Shown in pieces: positions 9,201 through 17,787 of a stretch of 64,000 nucleotides of DNA; the first letter of the stretch is position 1, and every line of letters starts with the position of its first letter. Position numbers and translations under genes: made by a program. This DNA comes from Clostridium sporogenes. Its GTDB lineage: Bacteria > Bacillota > Clostridia > Clostridiales > Clostridiaceae. The notes under the pieces are model-generated. The model searched no databases and was not told the origin of the DNA. It saw nothing but the letters and a program-made list of their open reading frames with translations. The DNA is taken from positions 1,984,001 through 2,048,000 of the forward strand of contig NZ_CP011663.1 in NCBI RefSeq assembly GCF_001020205.1, written 5' to 3'.

Positions 9201-10391
9201 ATGAATATACGTTTTTCAGAAAGAGCAGCAGGATTAAAAGCATCAGAGATAAGAGAACTATTAAAATTAACTGAAATGCCAGAGATAATTTCTTTTGCAG
9301 GAGGATTACCAGCGCCAGAATTATTCCCTGTAGAAGAAATGAAAGGTATAATGCAAGAAGTATTAGATACTCAAGGAAGAGCAGCATTACAGTATAGCTC
9401 TACTGAAGGTTACAAACCATTAAGAGAAATCATAGCTAATGAAAGAATGAAACCAGCTGGTGTAAACGTTTCTTATGAAAACATTGCTATAACTAATGGT
9501 TCCCAACAAGGTATAGAATTTTCAGCTAAAATTTTCTTAAATGAAGGAGATATAGTTGTTTGCGAAAGTCCTAGTTATTTAGGTGCTATAAATGCGTTTA
9601 AATCCTATAGACCTAAATTTGTTGAAATACCTATGGATGATAATGGAATGATTATAGAAGAATTAGAAAAAGCTTTAGCAGAAAATAAAGGCAAAGTTAA
9701 AATGATATATACAATCCCTGATTTCCAAAATCCGACTGGGAGAACTATGCCAGATGATAGAAGAAAGAGAATAGCAGAATTAGCTGCAGAATATGAAATA
9801 CCTGTAATAGAAGATAATCCATATGGAGATCTTATCTATGAAGGAGAAAGACATCCATCTATAAAAAGTTTTGATAAAGAAGGATGGGTTATTTATCTTG
9901 GAACTTTCTCTAAAAACTTCTGTCCTGGATTAAGACTTGCATGGGTTTGTGCTGAACCTGAAATATTAGATAAATATATAATTGTAAAACAAGGTGTTGA
10001 TTTACAGGCTGGTACATTAGATCAAAGAGCAACAGCTTTATTCATGCAAAAGTATGATTTAAATGAACATATTGAAAAAATTAAAAAAGTTTATGAGAAA
10101 CGTAGAGATTTAATGCTAGATAGTATGAAAAAATACTTCCCAGCAGGCGTAAAATATACTCATCCTGTTGGAGGATTATTTACATGGGTTGAATTAAGAG
10201 AAGATTTAGATGCTAAAGAATTAATGAAAGATGCTTTAGCTGAAAATGTTGCTTATGTACCTGGTGGTTCTTTCTTCCCTAATGGAGGACATGAAAACTA
10301 TTTTAGATTAAACTATTCTTGCATGAGTGATGAAAAAATAGTTGAAGGTGTAAAAAGATTAGGTAAAGTTTTAGATAAATATTATAAATAA
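9201..10391 (+). CDS. Class I PLP-dependent aminotransferase (2-aminoadipate/aromatic aminotransferase type)
   Basis: This 396-residue fold-type I aminotransferase resembles the LysN/AadAT group: FAGGLPAPELFPVEEM at the N-terminus, QYSSTEGYKPLREI, NGSQQGIE, IPDFQNPTGRTM and PLP lysine 238 in GTFSKNFCPGLRL. The frame is open further upstream, but GGAGGG eight bases before the ATG at 9201 and homology starting at MNIRFSERA fix this start. The family transaminates 2-aminoadipate, aromatic or branched-chain amino acids, and motifs alone do not decide which. A small ORF and a second aminotransferase follow on the same strand. Confidence 0.9.
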   Translation: MNIRFSERAAGLKASEIRELLKLTEMPEIISFAGGLPAPELFPVEEMKGIMQEVLDTQGRAALQYSSTEGYKPLREIIANERMKPAGVNVSYENIAITNGSQQGIEFSAKIFLNEGDIVVCESPSYLGAINAFKSYRPKFVEIPMDDNGMIIEELEKALAENKGKVKMIYTIPDFQNPTGRTMPDDRRKRIAELAAEYEIPVIEDNPYGDLIYEGERHPSIKSFDKEGWVIYLGTFSKNFCPGLRLAWVCAEPEILDKYIIVKQGVDLQAGTLDQRATALFMQKYDLNEHIEKIKKVYEKRRDLMLDSMKKYFPAGVKYTHPVGGLFTWVELREDLDAKELMKDALAENVAYVPGGSFFPNGGHENYFRLNYSCMSDEKIVEGVKRLGKVLDKYYK

Positions 10392-10476
10392 CATTAAGTT
10401 ATTTTAGTAGAACCTATTTAGATAAAATAAATTATCTCCTTTTAGGTTAAAATAAGACTAGAAGGAGATGATTTAT

Positions 10477-10638
10477 GTGTATGATGTAAAGGTTTTAGAA
10501 GAACAGGATTATTCATATAATGATAAATTAAAATATGAATGCATTATAGATAGAAGTTACTACAATAAGATAGTAACAGAAAATACTTTAATTAATTTAA
10601 AATCAAGTTATGTTCCAAGAGAAAATATATTTTATTAA
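10477..10638 (+). CDS. Small hypothetical protein between two aminotransferases
   Basis: This is a 53-codon ORF starting with GTG at 10477, nine bases after AAGGAG; an in-frame ATG at 10468 directly abuts that site and would give 56 residues. The product is Tyr/Asn/Lys-rich (VYDVKVLEEQDYSYN near its start) with no recognisable domain, signal peptide or membrane segment. It is preceded by a partly paired leader at about 10412-10449 (AACCTA/TAGGTT outer stem, AGATAA/TTATCT inner stem). The good ribosome binding site and position suggest a real gene, but I do not recognise it. Confidence 0.5.
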   Translation: MYDVKVLEEQDYSYNDKLKYECIIDRSYYNKIVTENTLINLKSSYVPRENIFY

Positions 10639-10691
10639 ATTTTAAATATATTTATTAAATTTTAAACATTTATTAATGGGGGGTAAAAACA

Positions 10692-11882
10692 ATGAAATTT
10701 TCAAAAAGAATATCTGACATGCAATTTTCACCAATAAGAAAGCTTGCACCTTATGCAACTGAAGCTAAAAATAAAGGTATCCATGTTTTCCATTTAAACA
10801 TAGGACAACCAGATATTAAAACTCCAGAATGCTTTACTGAAGGTGTAAAATCTTATGAAGAACCTGTACTAAAATATTCTGATTCTAAAGGTATGGATCC
10901 TTTATTAGAAAGCTTTATAAAATATTATAAAGAATGGAATATAAATTTTCAAAAAGATGAGTTATTAGTAACAAATGGTGGAAGTGAAGCTATTCAATTT
11001 GCATTAATGGCTTTATGTGATGTTGGAGATGAAATTATAATTCCAGAACCATTCTACACAAACTATAATGGTTTTGCTGAATCAGCTGGCGTTAATGTAG
11101 TTCCTTTCTTAACAAAAGCAGAAGAAGGATTCCATCTTCCAAAGAAAGAAGAAATAGTAAGCAAAATATCTGATAAAACAAGAGCTATATTAGTTTCAAA
11201 TCCAGGAAATCCAACTGGAGTTGTTTATACTTATGAAGAATTAAGAATGCTTGCAGATATTGCAAAAGAAAATGATTTATTCTTAATTGCAGATGAAGTT
11301 TATAGAGAATTTGTATATGATGGATTAAAATATACATCAGCTATGTACTTAGAAGATGTACAAGACAGAGTTATAGTAATAGATAGTATATCTAAACGTT
11401 ATAGTGCTTGTGGAGCTAGAATAGGCCTTATAGCTTCTAAAAACAAAGAACTTATACATCAAATACTAAAATTATGTCAATCAAGATTATGTGTCCCTAC
11501 AGTAGAACAAATAGGAGCAGCTAACTTAATAAATACTCCAGAAAGCTATTTTACAGAAGTAAAAGCTGAATATGAAAACAGACGTAATATAATGTTTGAG
11601 GGATTAAAAAATATACCTGGAGTTGTATGCGAAAAACCAACAGGAGCTTTTTACATAGTAGCTAAACTTCCTGTAGATAATGCAGAAGAGTTTACTAAAT
11701 GGATGCTAACTGAATTTAGTCACAATAATAAAACTGTTATGGTAGCTCCAGCAGCTGGATTCTATGCAAGTGAAGGTTTAGGAGAAGATGAAATAAGACT
11801 TTCCTATTGCTTAAAAGGTGAAGATTTAAAAGAAGCTATGGAAATATTAAAATTAGCTATAGAAAAATATAATAGCAAATAA
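10692..11882 (+). CDS. Class I PLP-dependent aminotransferase (aspartate/aromatic aminotransferase type)
   Basis: This 396-residue fold-type I aminotransferase belongs to the aspartate aminotransferase superfamily. Landmarks are LNIGQPDIKTPE (about 35-46), TNGGSEAIQFAL, VSNPGNPTGVVY, ADEVYREFVYDG and the PLP lysine 235 in SISKRYSACGARIG. The start follows a GGGGGGT ribosome binding site. It is only distantly similar to the aminotransferase just upstream, so this is not a recent duplication. Substrate is uncertain; amino acid degradation or interconversion in an amino-acid-fermenting anaerobe is plausible. A terminator hairpin follows directly. Confidence 0.9.
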   Translation: MKFSKRISDMQFSPIRKLAPYATEAKNKGIHVFHLNIGQPDIKTPECFTEGVKSYEEPVLKYSDSKGMDPLLESFIKYYKEWNINFQKDELLVTNGGSEAIQFALMALCDVGDEIIIPEPFYTNYNGFAESAGVNVVPFLTKAEEGFHLPKKEEIVSKISDKTRAILVSNPGNPTGVVYTYEELRMLADIAKENDLFLIADEVYREFVYDGLKYTSAMYLEDVQDRVIVIDSISKRYSACGARIGLIASKNKELIHQILKLCQSRLCVPTVEQIGAANLINTPESYFTEVKAEYENRRNIMFEGLKNIPGVVCEKPTGAFYIVAKLPVDNAEEFTKWMLTEFSHNNKTVMVAPAAGFYASEGLGEDEIRLSYCLKGEDLKEAMEILKLAIEKYNSK

Positions 11883-11911
11883 AAAATAACCCCTTTGGGG
11901 TTATTTTTTAT
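11883..11911. terminator. Bidirectional terminator between aminotransferase and acetyltransferase
   Basis: AAAAAATAACCCC-TTT-GGGGTTATTTTTT forms a strong stem with T tails in both directions. It serves the plus-strand aminotransferase and the convergent minus-strand acetyltransferase gene, whose last codons overlap it. Confidence 0.85.
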
Positions 11912-12779
11912 TGTAATTATTTATTATAAATACATGCTTTTCTTTATATAATAAAAAACCTAAAGATCTATAAAGATTTAATGCTACTTCATTTTCAGAG
12001 CTTACTCTTATCATTACCTTTTTAAAACCTTTAATTTTTAATTTATTTAAAATATGATCTAAAAGTACTTTTCCATAGCCCTCTTTTCTAAAATTTGGCA
12101 GTATTCCGAAATTCACAATAAAAGGTATATTATTCTCTAATATAACTTGGCCATATCCTATATATTTATCATTCTTCTTTATAAAAAAGGATGCATCTTT
12201 AACATAATAATCTTGAGATTCATCAAAATATATATCTTCTTTAGTTAGAGGAACTCTATTATTGCTTTTAAAAACTTCATTTTGTATATAACATCTTATT
12301 TTTTCATGCTTGTTTATTATAGGATTTTCAAAATTAATATGTTCAGGGGTTTGTATATAATCATTAAACTTTTCCAGATCTAAATATAATTCTAGAACTC
12401 CCCTACCCTTTTTAAAGCCTATAGCCTCTAATATATTATAGTTATAACCGTTATGTTCACAATCATATTCTATAGTTAAATTCTCACCTATAGATTTTAT
12501 AAGATAAGTAGATACTTCCTTTAGATTATCTATTTTTATAATGTTTAAGGCATTTATATGACATATGTTTTTTATAGTATTTGTCCATATATATCCAATA
12601 CATTCATCCCTTTTATATAACAATTTTACTCTTTTTTTTAAAAGCAATCTTTGTATAAAACTACAGTTATTATATAAAATAAAAAAATCTTCATTTAAAA
12701 GATTGAAATTTTTACTATTTTTGTTTAATTCTTTGAACGTTATAATATTATCTTTATTTAAATTAATACATTTAAACAT
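11901..12779 (-). CDS. GNAT-family N-acetyltransferase, two-domain
   Basis: This 292-residue protein has a clear GNAT domain at its C-terminus (about 190-285): FGILPNFRKEGYGKVLLDHIL is the acetyl-CoA-binding motif A region and SENEVALNLYRSLGF is motif B. The N-terminal ~130 residues look like a degenerate second GNAT fold (IGYIWTNTIKN; CEHNGYNYNILEAIGF). Such tandem GNATs are common in clostridia and mostly of unknown substrate. It is an isolated gene on the minus strand, convergent with the aminotransferase. Function beyond acyl transfer is not deducible. Confidence 0.8.
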   Translation of the reverse strand: MFKCINLNKDNIITFKELNKNSKNFNLLNEDFFILYNNCSFIQRLLLKKRVKLLYKRDECIGYIWTNTIKNICHINALNIIKIDNLKEVSTYLIKSIGENLTIEYDCEHNGYNYNILEAIGFKKGRGVLELYLDLEKFNDYIQTPEHINFENPIINKHEKIRCYIQNEVFKSNNRVPLTKEDIYFDESQDYYVKDASFFIKKNDKYIGYGQVILENNIPFIVNFGILPNFRKEGYGKVLLDHILNKLKIKGFKKVMIRVSSENEVALNLYRSLGFLLYKEKHVFIINNYNKK

Positions 12780-12856
12780 AATCAGCCTCTTTGTTAATTA
12801 TTATAGTTACTTATATAGTATAAATCTTAATGAAATTTAAGTCAATTTATACTATA

Positions 12857-13915
12857 TTATTCATATTGTTCTAGATATTTTAAATAATTTTCTAGAAATT
12901 CTCTTTGCATAGTATCATATTTTATAATTTTATTTAGTTTTTTCATATATCTAGTTTCTGGCCAATGTTTATGCTTTATATATCGTTTTTTCCCTAATTT
13001 CCAAAACTTATGAGGAAATATAATTAAAGATAGCATAACTTCCAAATCTTCTTTAGTAAGTTTATTTTCAGAATTGTAAGCTTCTATTATTCTTTTCGCC
13101 TTTTCAAAGTCCCATTGATAGCTTTTTTTAGTCATAAGTCTTCGTATATACTTTCCTAAATCATTTACTTGTAAATCTATTATTATGCTGTCTAAATCTA
13201 TTATATAGTATTCTTTGCCCTTTTTAATTATATTTTGATAATAAAAACTATGATGACATAGACTTTTATTTTTTTGAGCTTCGTTAGATAATTTATAATA
13301 GTCAGATTTATTTAAAAAAGAAAGTGCCACCATAGCTCTTTCATAAAAACTATCTATATATTCTTTGTAAGTAATATCAAATTCATTTTTAATTTTTTTG
13401 TTTTCTATATTGTTTTTAAATCTATCCATATCAGATATTCTTTTATTAAATCTTTTAGGCCATTTTTTAAGATGACTTTTAATTTTTAGTTTATTTATAT
13501 CAATTTTTTTTGTAGCTTTATGAAACTGAGCTAAAACTTTTGCACAATTTTCTGCTTCTACTATATCATTTAAATCACATTCATTACCATCTATCCATTC
13601 TGTAGCATAAAATACCCATTTTTTATATTTTATATAATTTCTATTATCTTTAGTTTTATAATAGGAGGCTATATTGTTAAATCCTACATTTTTTAATTCT
13701 TCTACAAATATAAAACCATTCCTTATCTTGTATTTTCCATGTCTAGTTCTCTTTAAACATTTATTTCCTGTTGTTGTTTCAATTTTATATACACTTCTTA
13801 CTTTAGAAAAATCTATAACATTAAAGTTGTATTTACTGAGTACTTTATTAATCATTTGTCTTTCTTTTTTAGTAATGTGGCTCTCATCATAATTAATAAC
13901 TCTTCTATTCCCCAT
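12857..13915 (-). CDS. CotS-family spore coat protein (kinase-fold)
   Basis: This 352-residue protein has the aminoglycoside phosphotransferase/choline kinase-like fold of CotS and YsxE spore coat proteins: VYKIETTTGNKCLKR (nucleotide-binding lobe), VFYATEWIDGNECDL (hinge), LCHHSFYYQNI (catalytic loop position) and YYIIDLDSIIIDL (metal-binding segment). The catalytic-loop Asp of the HxDxxxxN pattern is replaced by Ser, so phosphotransfer may be lost. A 12-bp inverted repeat lies just upstream of the start. Role in the spore coat is inferred from the family; it stands alone here with no other coat gene nearby. Confidence 0.75.
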   Translation of the reverse strand: MGNRRVINYDESHITKKERQMINKVLSKYNFNVIDFSKVRSVYKIETTTGNKCLKRTRHGKYKIRNGFIFVEELKNVGFNNIASYYKTKDNRNYIKYKKWVFYATEWIDGNECDLNDIVEAENCAKVLAQFHKATKKIDINKLKIKSHLKKWPKRFNKRISDMDRFKNNIENKKIKNEFDITYKEYIDSFYERAMVALSFLNKSDYYKLSNEAQKNKSLCHHSFYYQNIIKKGKEYYIIDLDSIIIDLQVNDLGKYIRRLMTKKSYQWDFEKAKRIIEAYNSENKLTKEDLEVMLSLIIFPHKFWKLGKKRYIKHKHWPETRYMKKLNKIIKYDTMQREFLENYLKYLEQYE

Positions 13916-13932
13916 CTAGATTCCTCCCTTAG

Positions 13933-13962
13933 TATATCTATTAAATTATATTAATAGATATA
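13933..13962. promoter_or_regulatory. 12-bp inverted repeat upstream of the CotS-like gene
   Basis: TATATCTATTAA (13933-13944) and its exact reverse complement (13951-13962) are separated by 6 bases, starting 17 bases upstream of the CotS-like start codon. It may be an operator or a leader hairpin close to the ribosome binding site. It is purely AT-rich apart from one C/G pair, so chance formation in this composition is possible. Confidence 0.3.
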
Positions 13963-14071
13963 GGGAATATTACTAAAAAATATAAAACCTATTTAAAACC
14001 ATAGGTATAAAATTTAAAGTAAGAACTAATAAAGTTTATTTTATATAGTAAAAATATTTCTATATAAAATA

Positions 14072-14097
14072 ATAGATCATCTTTTAGGATGATCTAT
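14072..14097 (-). terminator. Hairpin terminator after speD
   Basis: ATAGATCATC-TTTTAG-GATGATCTAT forms a 10-bp perfect stem just beyond the speD stop codon. The minus-strand sequence that follows is AT-rich (ATTTTATATA) rather than a clean T run, so termination is likely but not certain. Confidence 0.6.
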
Positions 14098-14107
14098 ATG
14101 TTAAGAC

Positions 14108-14482
14108 TTAATCTTTTTCAATATTAACAGGTCCATAAAAAACTCCTCTTTTTATTTCTGTAGCAGTCATATTTTTAGCATTAAGTTTTTCTGTCATATA
14201 ATTGCAAGCTTCCCATGGGTTTACAGTATCCCCACAGGTAAATACATCTACTGCTGCATAGCCTAATTCTGGCCAGGTGTGAATTGTAAGATGAGATTCC
14301 GAAATAATAACTACACCGCTTACTCCTTGAGGATTAAATTTATGAAAAATTACTTCCCTTACTTCAGCACCAGATTTTAGCGCTGATTCTACCATTAAAT
14401 TTTCTATATAATGTTTATCATTTAATAAGCTAGCATTGCATCCATATATTTCTGCTAAAATATGACGCCCAAGTCCATTCAT
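14108..14482 (-). CDS. speD: S-adenosylmethionine decarboxylase proenzyme SpeD
   Basis: This 124-residue protein is a bacterial class 1B AdoMetDC, a pyruvoyl enzyme that makes the aminopropyl donor for spermidine. Self-cleavage is expected between Glu62 and Ser63 in ISESHLTIHTWPE, creating the pyruvoyl group. The HTWPE motif and the later CGDTVNPW segment with its cysteine match the family. Length is normal. No spermidine synthase (speE) or other polyamine gene is adjacent, so its partner must be elsewhere. Ribosome binding site AAGGTGG precedes the start. Confidence 0.95.
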   Translation of the reverse strand: MNGLGRHILAEIYGCNASLLNDKHYIENLMVESALKSGAEVREVIFHKFNPQGVSGVVIISESHLTIHTWPELGYAAVDVFTCGDTVNPWEACNYMTEKLNAKNMTATEIKRGVFYGPVNIEKD

Positions 14483-14706
14483 ATGATTATTACCACCTTT
14501 ACTAAATCAATAACAAGTAAATTTATTTGTTTAAATCTCTTTATTAGATCATTCTTATATTTACTTTATATTTTTCTAAATAAGTTAATTATATACTAAT
14601 TTAAAATTATAAAAAAATAAAATATATGTATTAATATTTTCATCTAATACATATATTTTATACATTTAAAGTAATATTGATTTTAAAAATAAATTTTTAA
14701 ATAATA

Positions 14707-16623
14707 TTAAAATTCTTCAACGTCCTTTATACTTAATGCAATTCTTTTTTCAACTGAATTAACTTCTAGTATTTTAGCTTTAACTTCTTTTCCTAAAGTT
14801 AACTCTTCTTCTGGTTTATCTATTCTTTTATTACTTATTTTTGATATATGCACTAAGCCATCTACGCCTGGTTCCAATTCGACAAATGCTCCAAAGCTTG
14901 CGAATCTAACTACTTTTCCTAATACTATATTTCCTATTGGATATTTTATCTCTACACTTTTCCAAGGATTTTCTGTTAATTTTTTTATGCTTAAAGCTAG
15001 TTTTTTATTTTCCTTATCAATATCTAAAATATATACTTTTATTTTATCTCCAACTTTTAATGCATCTTCTGGTTTTTCTACCCTGCCCCAGGATATTTCG
15101 GAAACATGTAATAGTCCATCTACGCCATTAATTTCTACAAAAGCTCCGAAGCTTGTAAATCTTTTTACTTCTCCTTCTACTATTGTATCTTTTTCTAAAG
15201 AGGTCCAGGTTTCCTCTATATGTTCATCTCTAATAGCTTTTAATATCTCTCTTCTTGAACCTACTATTTTAGTTTTATATCTATCTTTTATAAATTCAAT
15301 AATATTAACTTCTAATTCTGATCCTTTATATTTTTCTAAATTATCTACATGAGAAAGTTCTATATGAGAAGCAGGAATAAATACTCTAACACCATTATAT
15401 ATACATATTAATCCAGCATCAACGGCATCTTTTACAATAACCTTTATAGTTTGTTTATTTTCAAAGGCCTCTTTTAAACTTTTTAATGCTTTTTCCCGAT
15501 GCAATTCTTTTAAAGATAGTACTACATATCCATCTTCATTTTTTATTCTAACTATTTTAGCTTCTATTTCATCCCCTACTTTAAATGTCTCTTTTAATAT
15601 AGCTTCTTCATTTAAAGTTACTTCTTCCTTAGGTATAATACCTTCAGATTTATAATTTAAATCAACAAATAATTCATTTTCATTTAAGGAAACTATGGTT
15701 CCTCTCACTACTTTTCCAACTACTATTTGTTGCTCTTTTTCATTCATATATTCAAGCATTTCATTTTTTGATACTTCTATTATATTATCGTTATTATTCA
15801 TTTTATTAACGGCCTCCTCTATAATCCAATCTGGTGTAGATGCTCCGGCAGTAACACCCATAATATTTGAGTTTTTATATATGTGCTCAGGTATTTCCTT
15901 TGCATTTTCAACATGTATTGTATTTTTGCAATTATTTTTACATATTTCATAAAGCTTAGTAGTATTAGAACTATTTTTACCACCTATAACTACCATACTA
16001 TCTACTTTTTCAGACAATTTTTTTGCAGCTTGTTGGCGCACTTGTGTTGCATTACATATAGTATTAAAAGCTAATATTTCTCTAGATTTTTTAATTAATA
16101 TATTAAGGACTTTTTCCCAATTTTCTTGTTTTTCTGTAGTTTGGCACAATACACAAACTTTTTTATCTAAGTTATTTATATTCGAACCATCCTTTGAGAT
16201 AATAGCAGAATTATTACACCAACCATTTATCCCAATAACCTCTGGATGATTTTCATCTCCAACTATTACTATTTTGTAACCTTCTTCATAATATTTTTTA
16301 GCTTTAATTTGTATATTAGCCACATGAGGGCAGGTCGTATTTATAACATTTAACCTTTTGTCTTTTAAATAGTTTATAGTTTGAAGTGGTACTCCATGTG
16401 ATCTTATAATAATAGTGTCATCTTTGTTAAGTTTATCTACATCCCCTATATTTATAGGTTCTATACCTTTACCTTTTAAAAGATTAACTACATCATTATT
16501 ATGTATCAAGGGTCCTAAAGTATAAATTTTACCTTTTAAATTTTCTTTGGTATTTATTGTTGTATCTAAAGCTCTTTTAACACCAAAGCAAAATCCTGCT
16601 TTATCTGCTAAAATTACATTCAT
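14707..16623 (-). CDS. ispH: Fusion of IspH (HMBPP reductase) and ribosomal protein S1
   Basis: This 638-residue fusion has an N-terminal IspH of about 280 residues: GFCFGVKRAL, RSHGVPL, NTTCPHV and CNATQVRQQA hold the three cluster cysteines and active-site residues of 4-hydroxy-3-methylbut-2-enyl diphosphate reductase, the last step of the MEP isoprenoid pathway. The rest has four S1 RNA-binding repeats at about 300-370, 385-455, 470-540 and 555-628; the last two contain SFGAFVE. This IspH-S1 fusion is a known feature of clostridia. It lies immediately downstream of cmk, and the cmk-rpsA neighbourhood is widespread. Confidence 0.95.
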   Translation of the reverse strand: MNVILADKAGFCFGVKRALDTTINTKENLKGKIYTLGPLIHNNDVVNLLKGKGIEPINIGDVDKLNKDDTIIIRSHGVPLQTINYLKDKRLNVINTTCPHVANIQIKAKKYYEEGYKIVIVGDENHPEVIGINGWCNNSAIISKDGSNINNLDKKVCVLCQTTEKQENWEKVLNILIKKSREILAFNTICNATQVRQQAAKKLSEKVDSMVVIGGKNSSNTTKLYEICKNNCKNTIHVENAKEIPEHIYKNSNIMGVTAGASTPDWIIEEAVNKMNNNDNIIEVSKNEMLEYMNEKEQQIVVGKVVRGTIVSLNENELFVDLNYKSEGIIPKEEVTLNEEAILKETFKVGDEIEAKIVRIKNEDGYVVLSLKELHREKALKSLKEAFENKQTIKVIVKDAVDAGLICIYNGVRVFIPASHIELSHVDNLEKYKGSELEVNIIEFIKDRYKTKIVGSRREILKAIRDEHIEETWTSLEKDTIVEGEVKRFTSFGAFVEINGVDGLLHVSEISWGRVEKPEDALKVGDKIKVYILDIDKENKKLALSIKKLTENPWKSVEIKYPIGNIVLGKVVRFASFGAFVELEPGVDGLVHISKISNKRIDKPEEELTLGKEVKAKILEVNSVEKRIALSIKDVEEF

Positions 16624-16685
16624 CTTTTATTCTCCTAACTTTAATGTTTTTAATATTGTTTTTTCATAGGATTAATAATTATTCT

Positions 16686-17339
16686 TTAATCTCTTTTTAT
16701 TATTGTACATATTTTATCAACTACTTCTTCTATAGTAAAATTAGAAGTATCTATCAAAATAGCATCTTCACTTTGCTTTAGAGGATTAATTTTTCTATTG
16801 CTGTCTATATAATCTCTTTCTTTAATTTCCTTTAGTACATCCTCAAAATCAATATTTATATGCTTTTCTTTTAATTCTTTTAATCTTCTTTTTGCTCTAA
16901 CTTCCGCACTAGCTGTAATAAAAAATTTGTAAGGAGCATGTTTAAGAACTACTGTCCCTATGTCTCGCCCGTCCATTATCACATTATATTTTTTGCTTAT
17001 ATTTTGTTGCATGGAAACTAAAAGTTCTCTTACTTCTTCTACTGCTGCGTATTTAGATACATTATTATTTATTATAGGCATTCTTATAGCCTCTTCTAAG
17101 TCTTTTCCATTAACAATTATATTATTACCATTAAAACTTATGTCCATAGAATTAATTAAAGTTTTAAGGCTTTCTATATCAGAGGGTTCTATATTATTTT
17201 CTAAGGCCATAAGGGTTACTGCTCTATACATAGAACCTGTATTTATGTACATTAGATTTAATTTATTTCCAATAATTTTTGCTATGGTGCTTTTCCCTGC
17301 TCCTGCAGGGCCATCTATGGCTATAGATATATTCAACAT
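16686..17339 (-). CDS. cmk: Cytidylate kinase
   Basis: This 217-residue P-loop kinase phosphorylates CMP and dCMP. It begins ISIAIDGPAGAGKSTIAK (residues 4-21), the diagnostic (d)CMP kinase P-loop, and has MYRAVTL, DGRDIGTVVL and RDYIDSNRKINPL, which contact CMP and form the lid. The length is standard. It lies 62 bases upstream of the IspH-S1 fusion, matching the common cmk-rpsA arrangement, and downstream of aroH on the same strand. Confidence 0.96.
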   Translation of the reverse strand: MLNISIAIDGPAGAGKSTIAKIIGNKLNLMYINTGSMYRAVTLMALENNIEPSDIESLKTLINSMDISFNGNNIIVNGKDLEEAIRMPIINNNVSKYAAVEEVRELLVSMQQNISKKYNVIMDGRDIGTVVLKHAPYKFFITASAEVRAKRRLKELKEKHINIDFEDVLKEIKERDYIDSNRKINPLKQSEDAILIDTSNFTIEEVVDKICTIIKRD

Positions 17340-17415
17340 TATTCCGCCTTTCCTTAATGCATTTTATAATTAACACTATATAATTTTATATTCTATAAAA
17401 TCTATAAAAATTCCT

Positions 17416-17787
17416 TTAATTTGATGAAAACAAATCTTTTCTAAGAGTCTTTGCCTTACCAAGATAAACATACTCTATATTTTCTTCAACATTTTTATTT
17501 TTTTTGTCTATTAGAATTAAAATTCTTATGCATAAAGGCATAGAACCTTCAACATACATTTCATTAAAATGCATTATAGCTACATTTTTTAAGTTAAAAT
17601 CCTCTCTAATATATTTCCCAGGATAGTCCTTATCTATGTCCTTTGTACAGGATATAAATATAGATATTATATCTTCTATATTTATATTATTTCTTATTAA
17701 TATTTCTGAAAAAAGTTTTATGGAAGCTTCTTTAATATATTTTACTTCATTTTCTTCTATAGTTATTGCCCCTCTTATAGACTGCAT
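17416..17787 (-). CDS. aroH: Chorismate mutase, AroH type
   Basis: This 123-residue protein is a monofunctional chorismate mutase of the trimeric AroH class. SIRGAITI near the N-terminus has the substrate-binding Arg, and EGSMPLCIRILI has the conserved Glu, Cys and second Arg of the active site. It converts chorismate to prephenate for Phe and Tyr synthesis. Its ATG overlaps the stop region of the flavoprotein gene upstream, so the two are likely translationally coupled. No other shikimate gene is adjacent. Confidence 0.92.
   Translation of the reverse strand: MQSIRGAITIEENEVKYIKEASIKLFSEILIRNNINIEDIISIFISCTKDIDKDYPGKYIREDFNLKNVAIMHFNEMYVEGSMPLCIRILILIDKKNKNVEENIEYVYLGKAKTLRKDLFSSN

Noticed and set aside
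14937..16074. Several plus-strand ORFs opposite the IspH-S1 gene, and similar ones opposite mutS, cmk, gdhA and the chemoreceptor.
   Set aside because: They are antisense shadows of well-supported coding genes and lack ribosome binding sites or family features.
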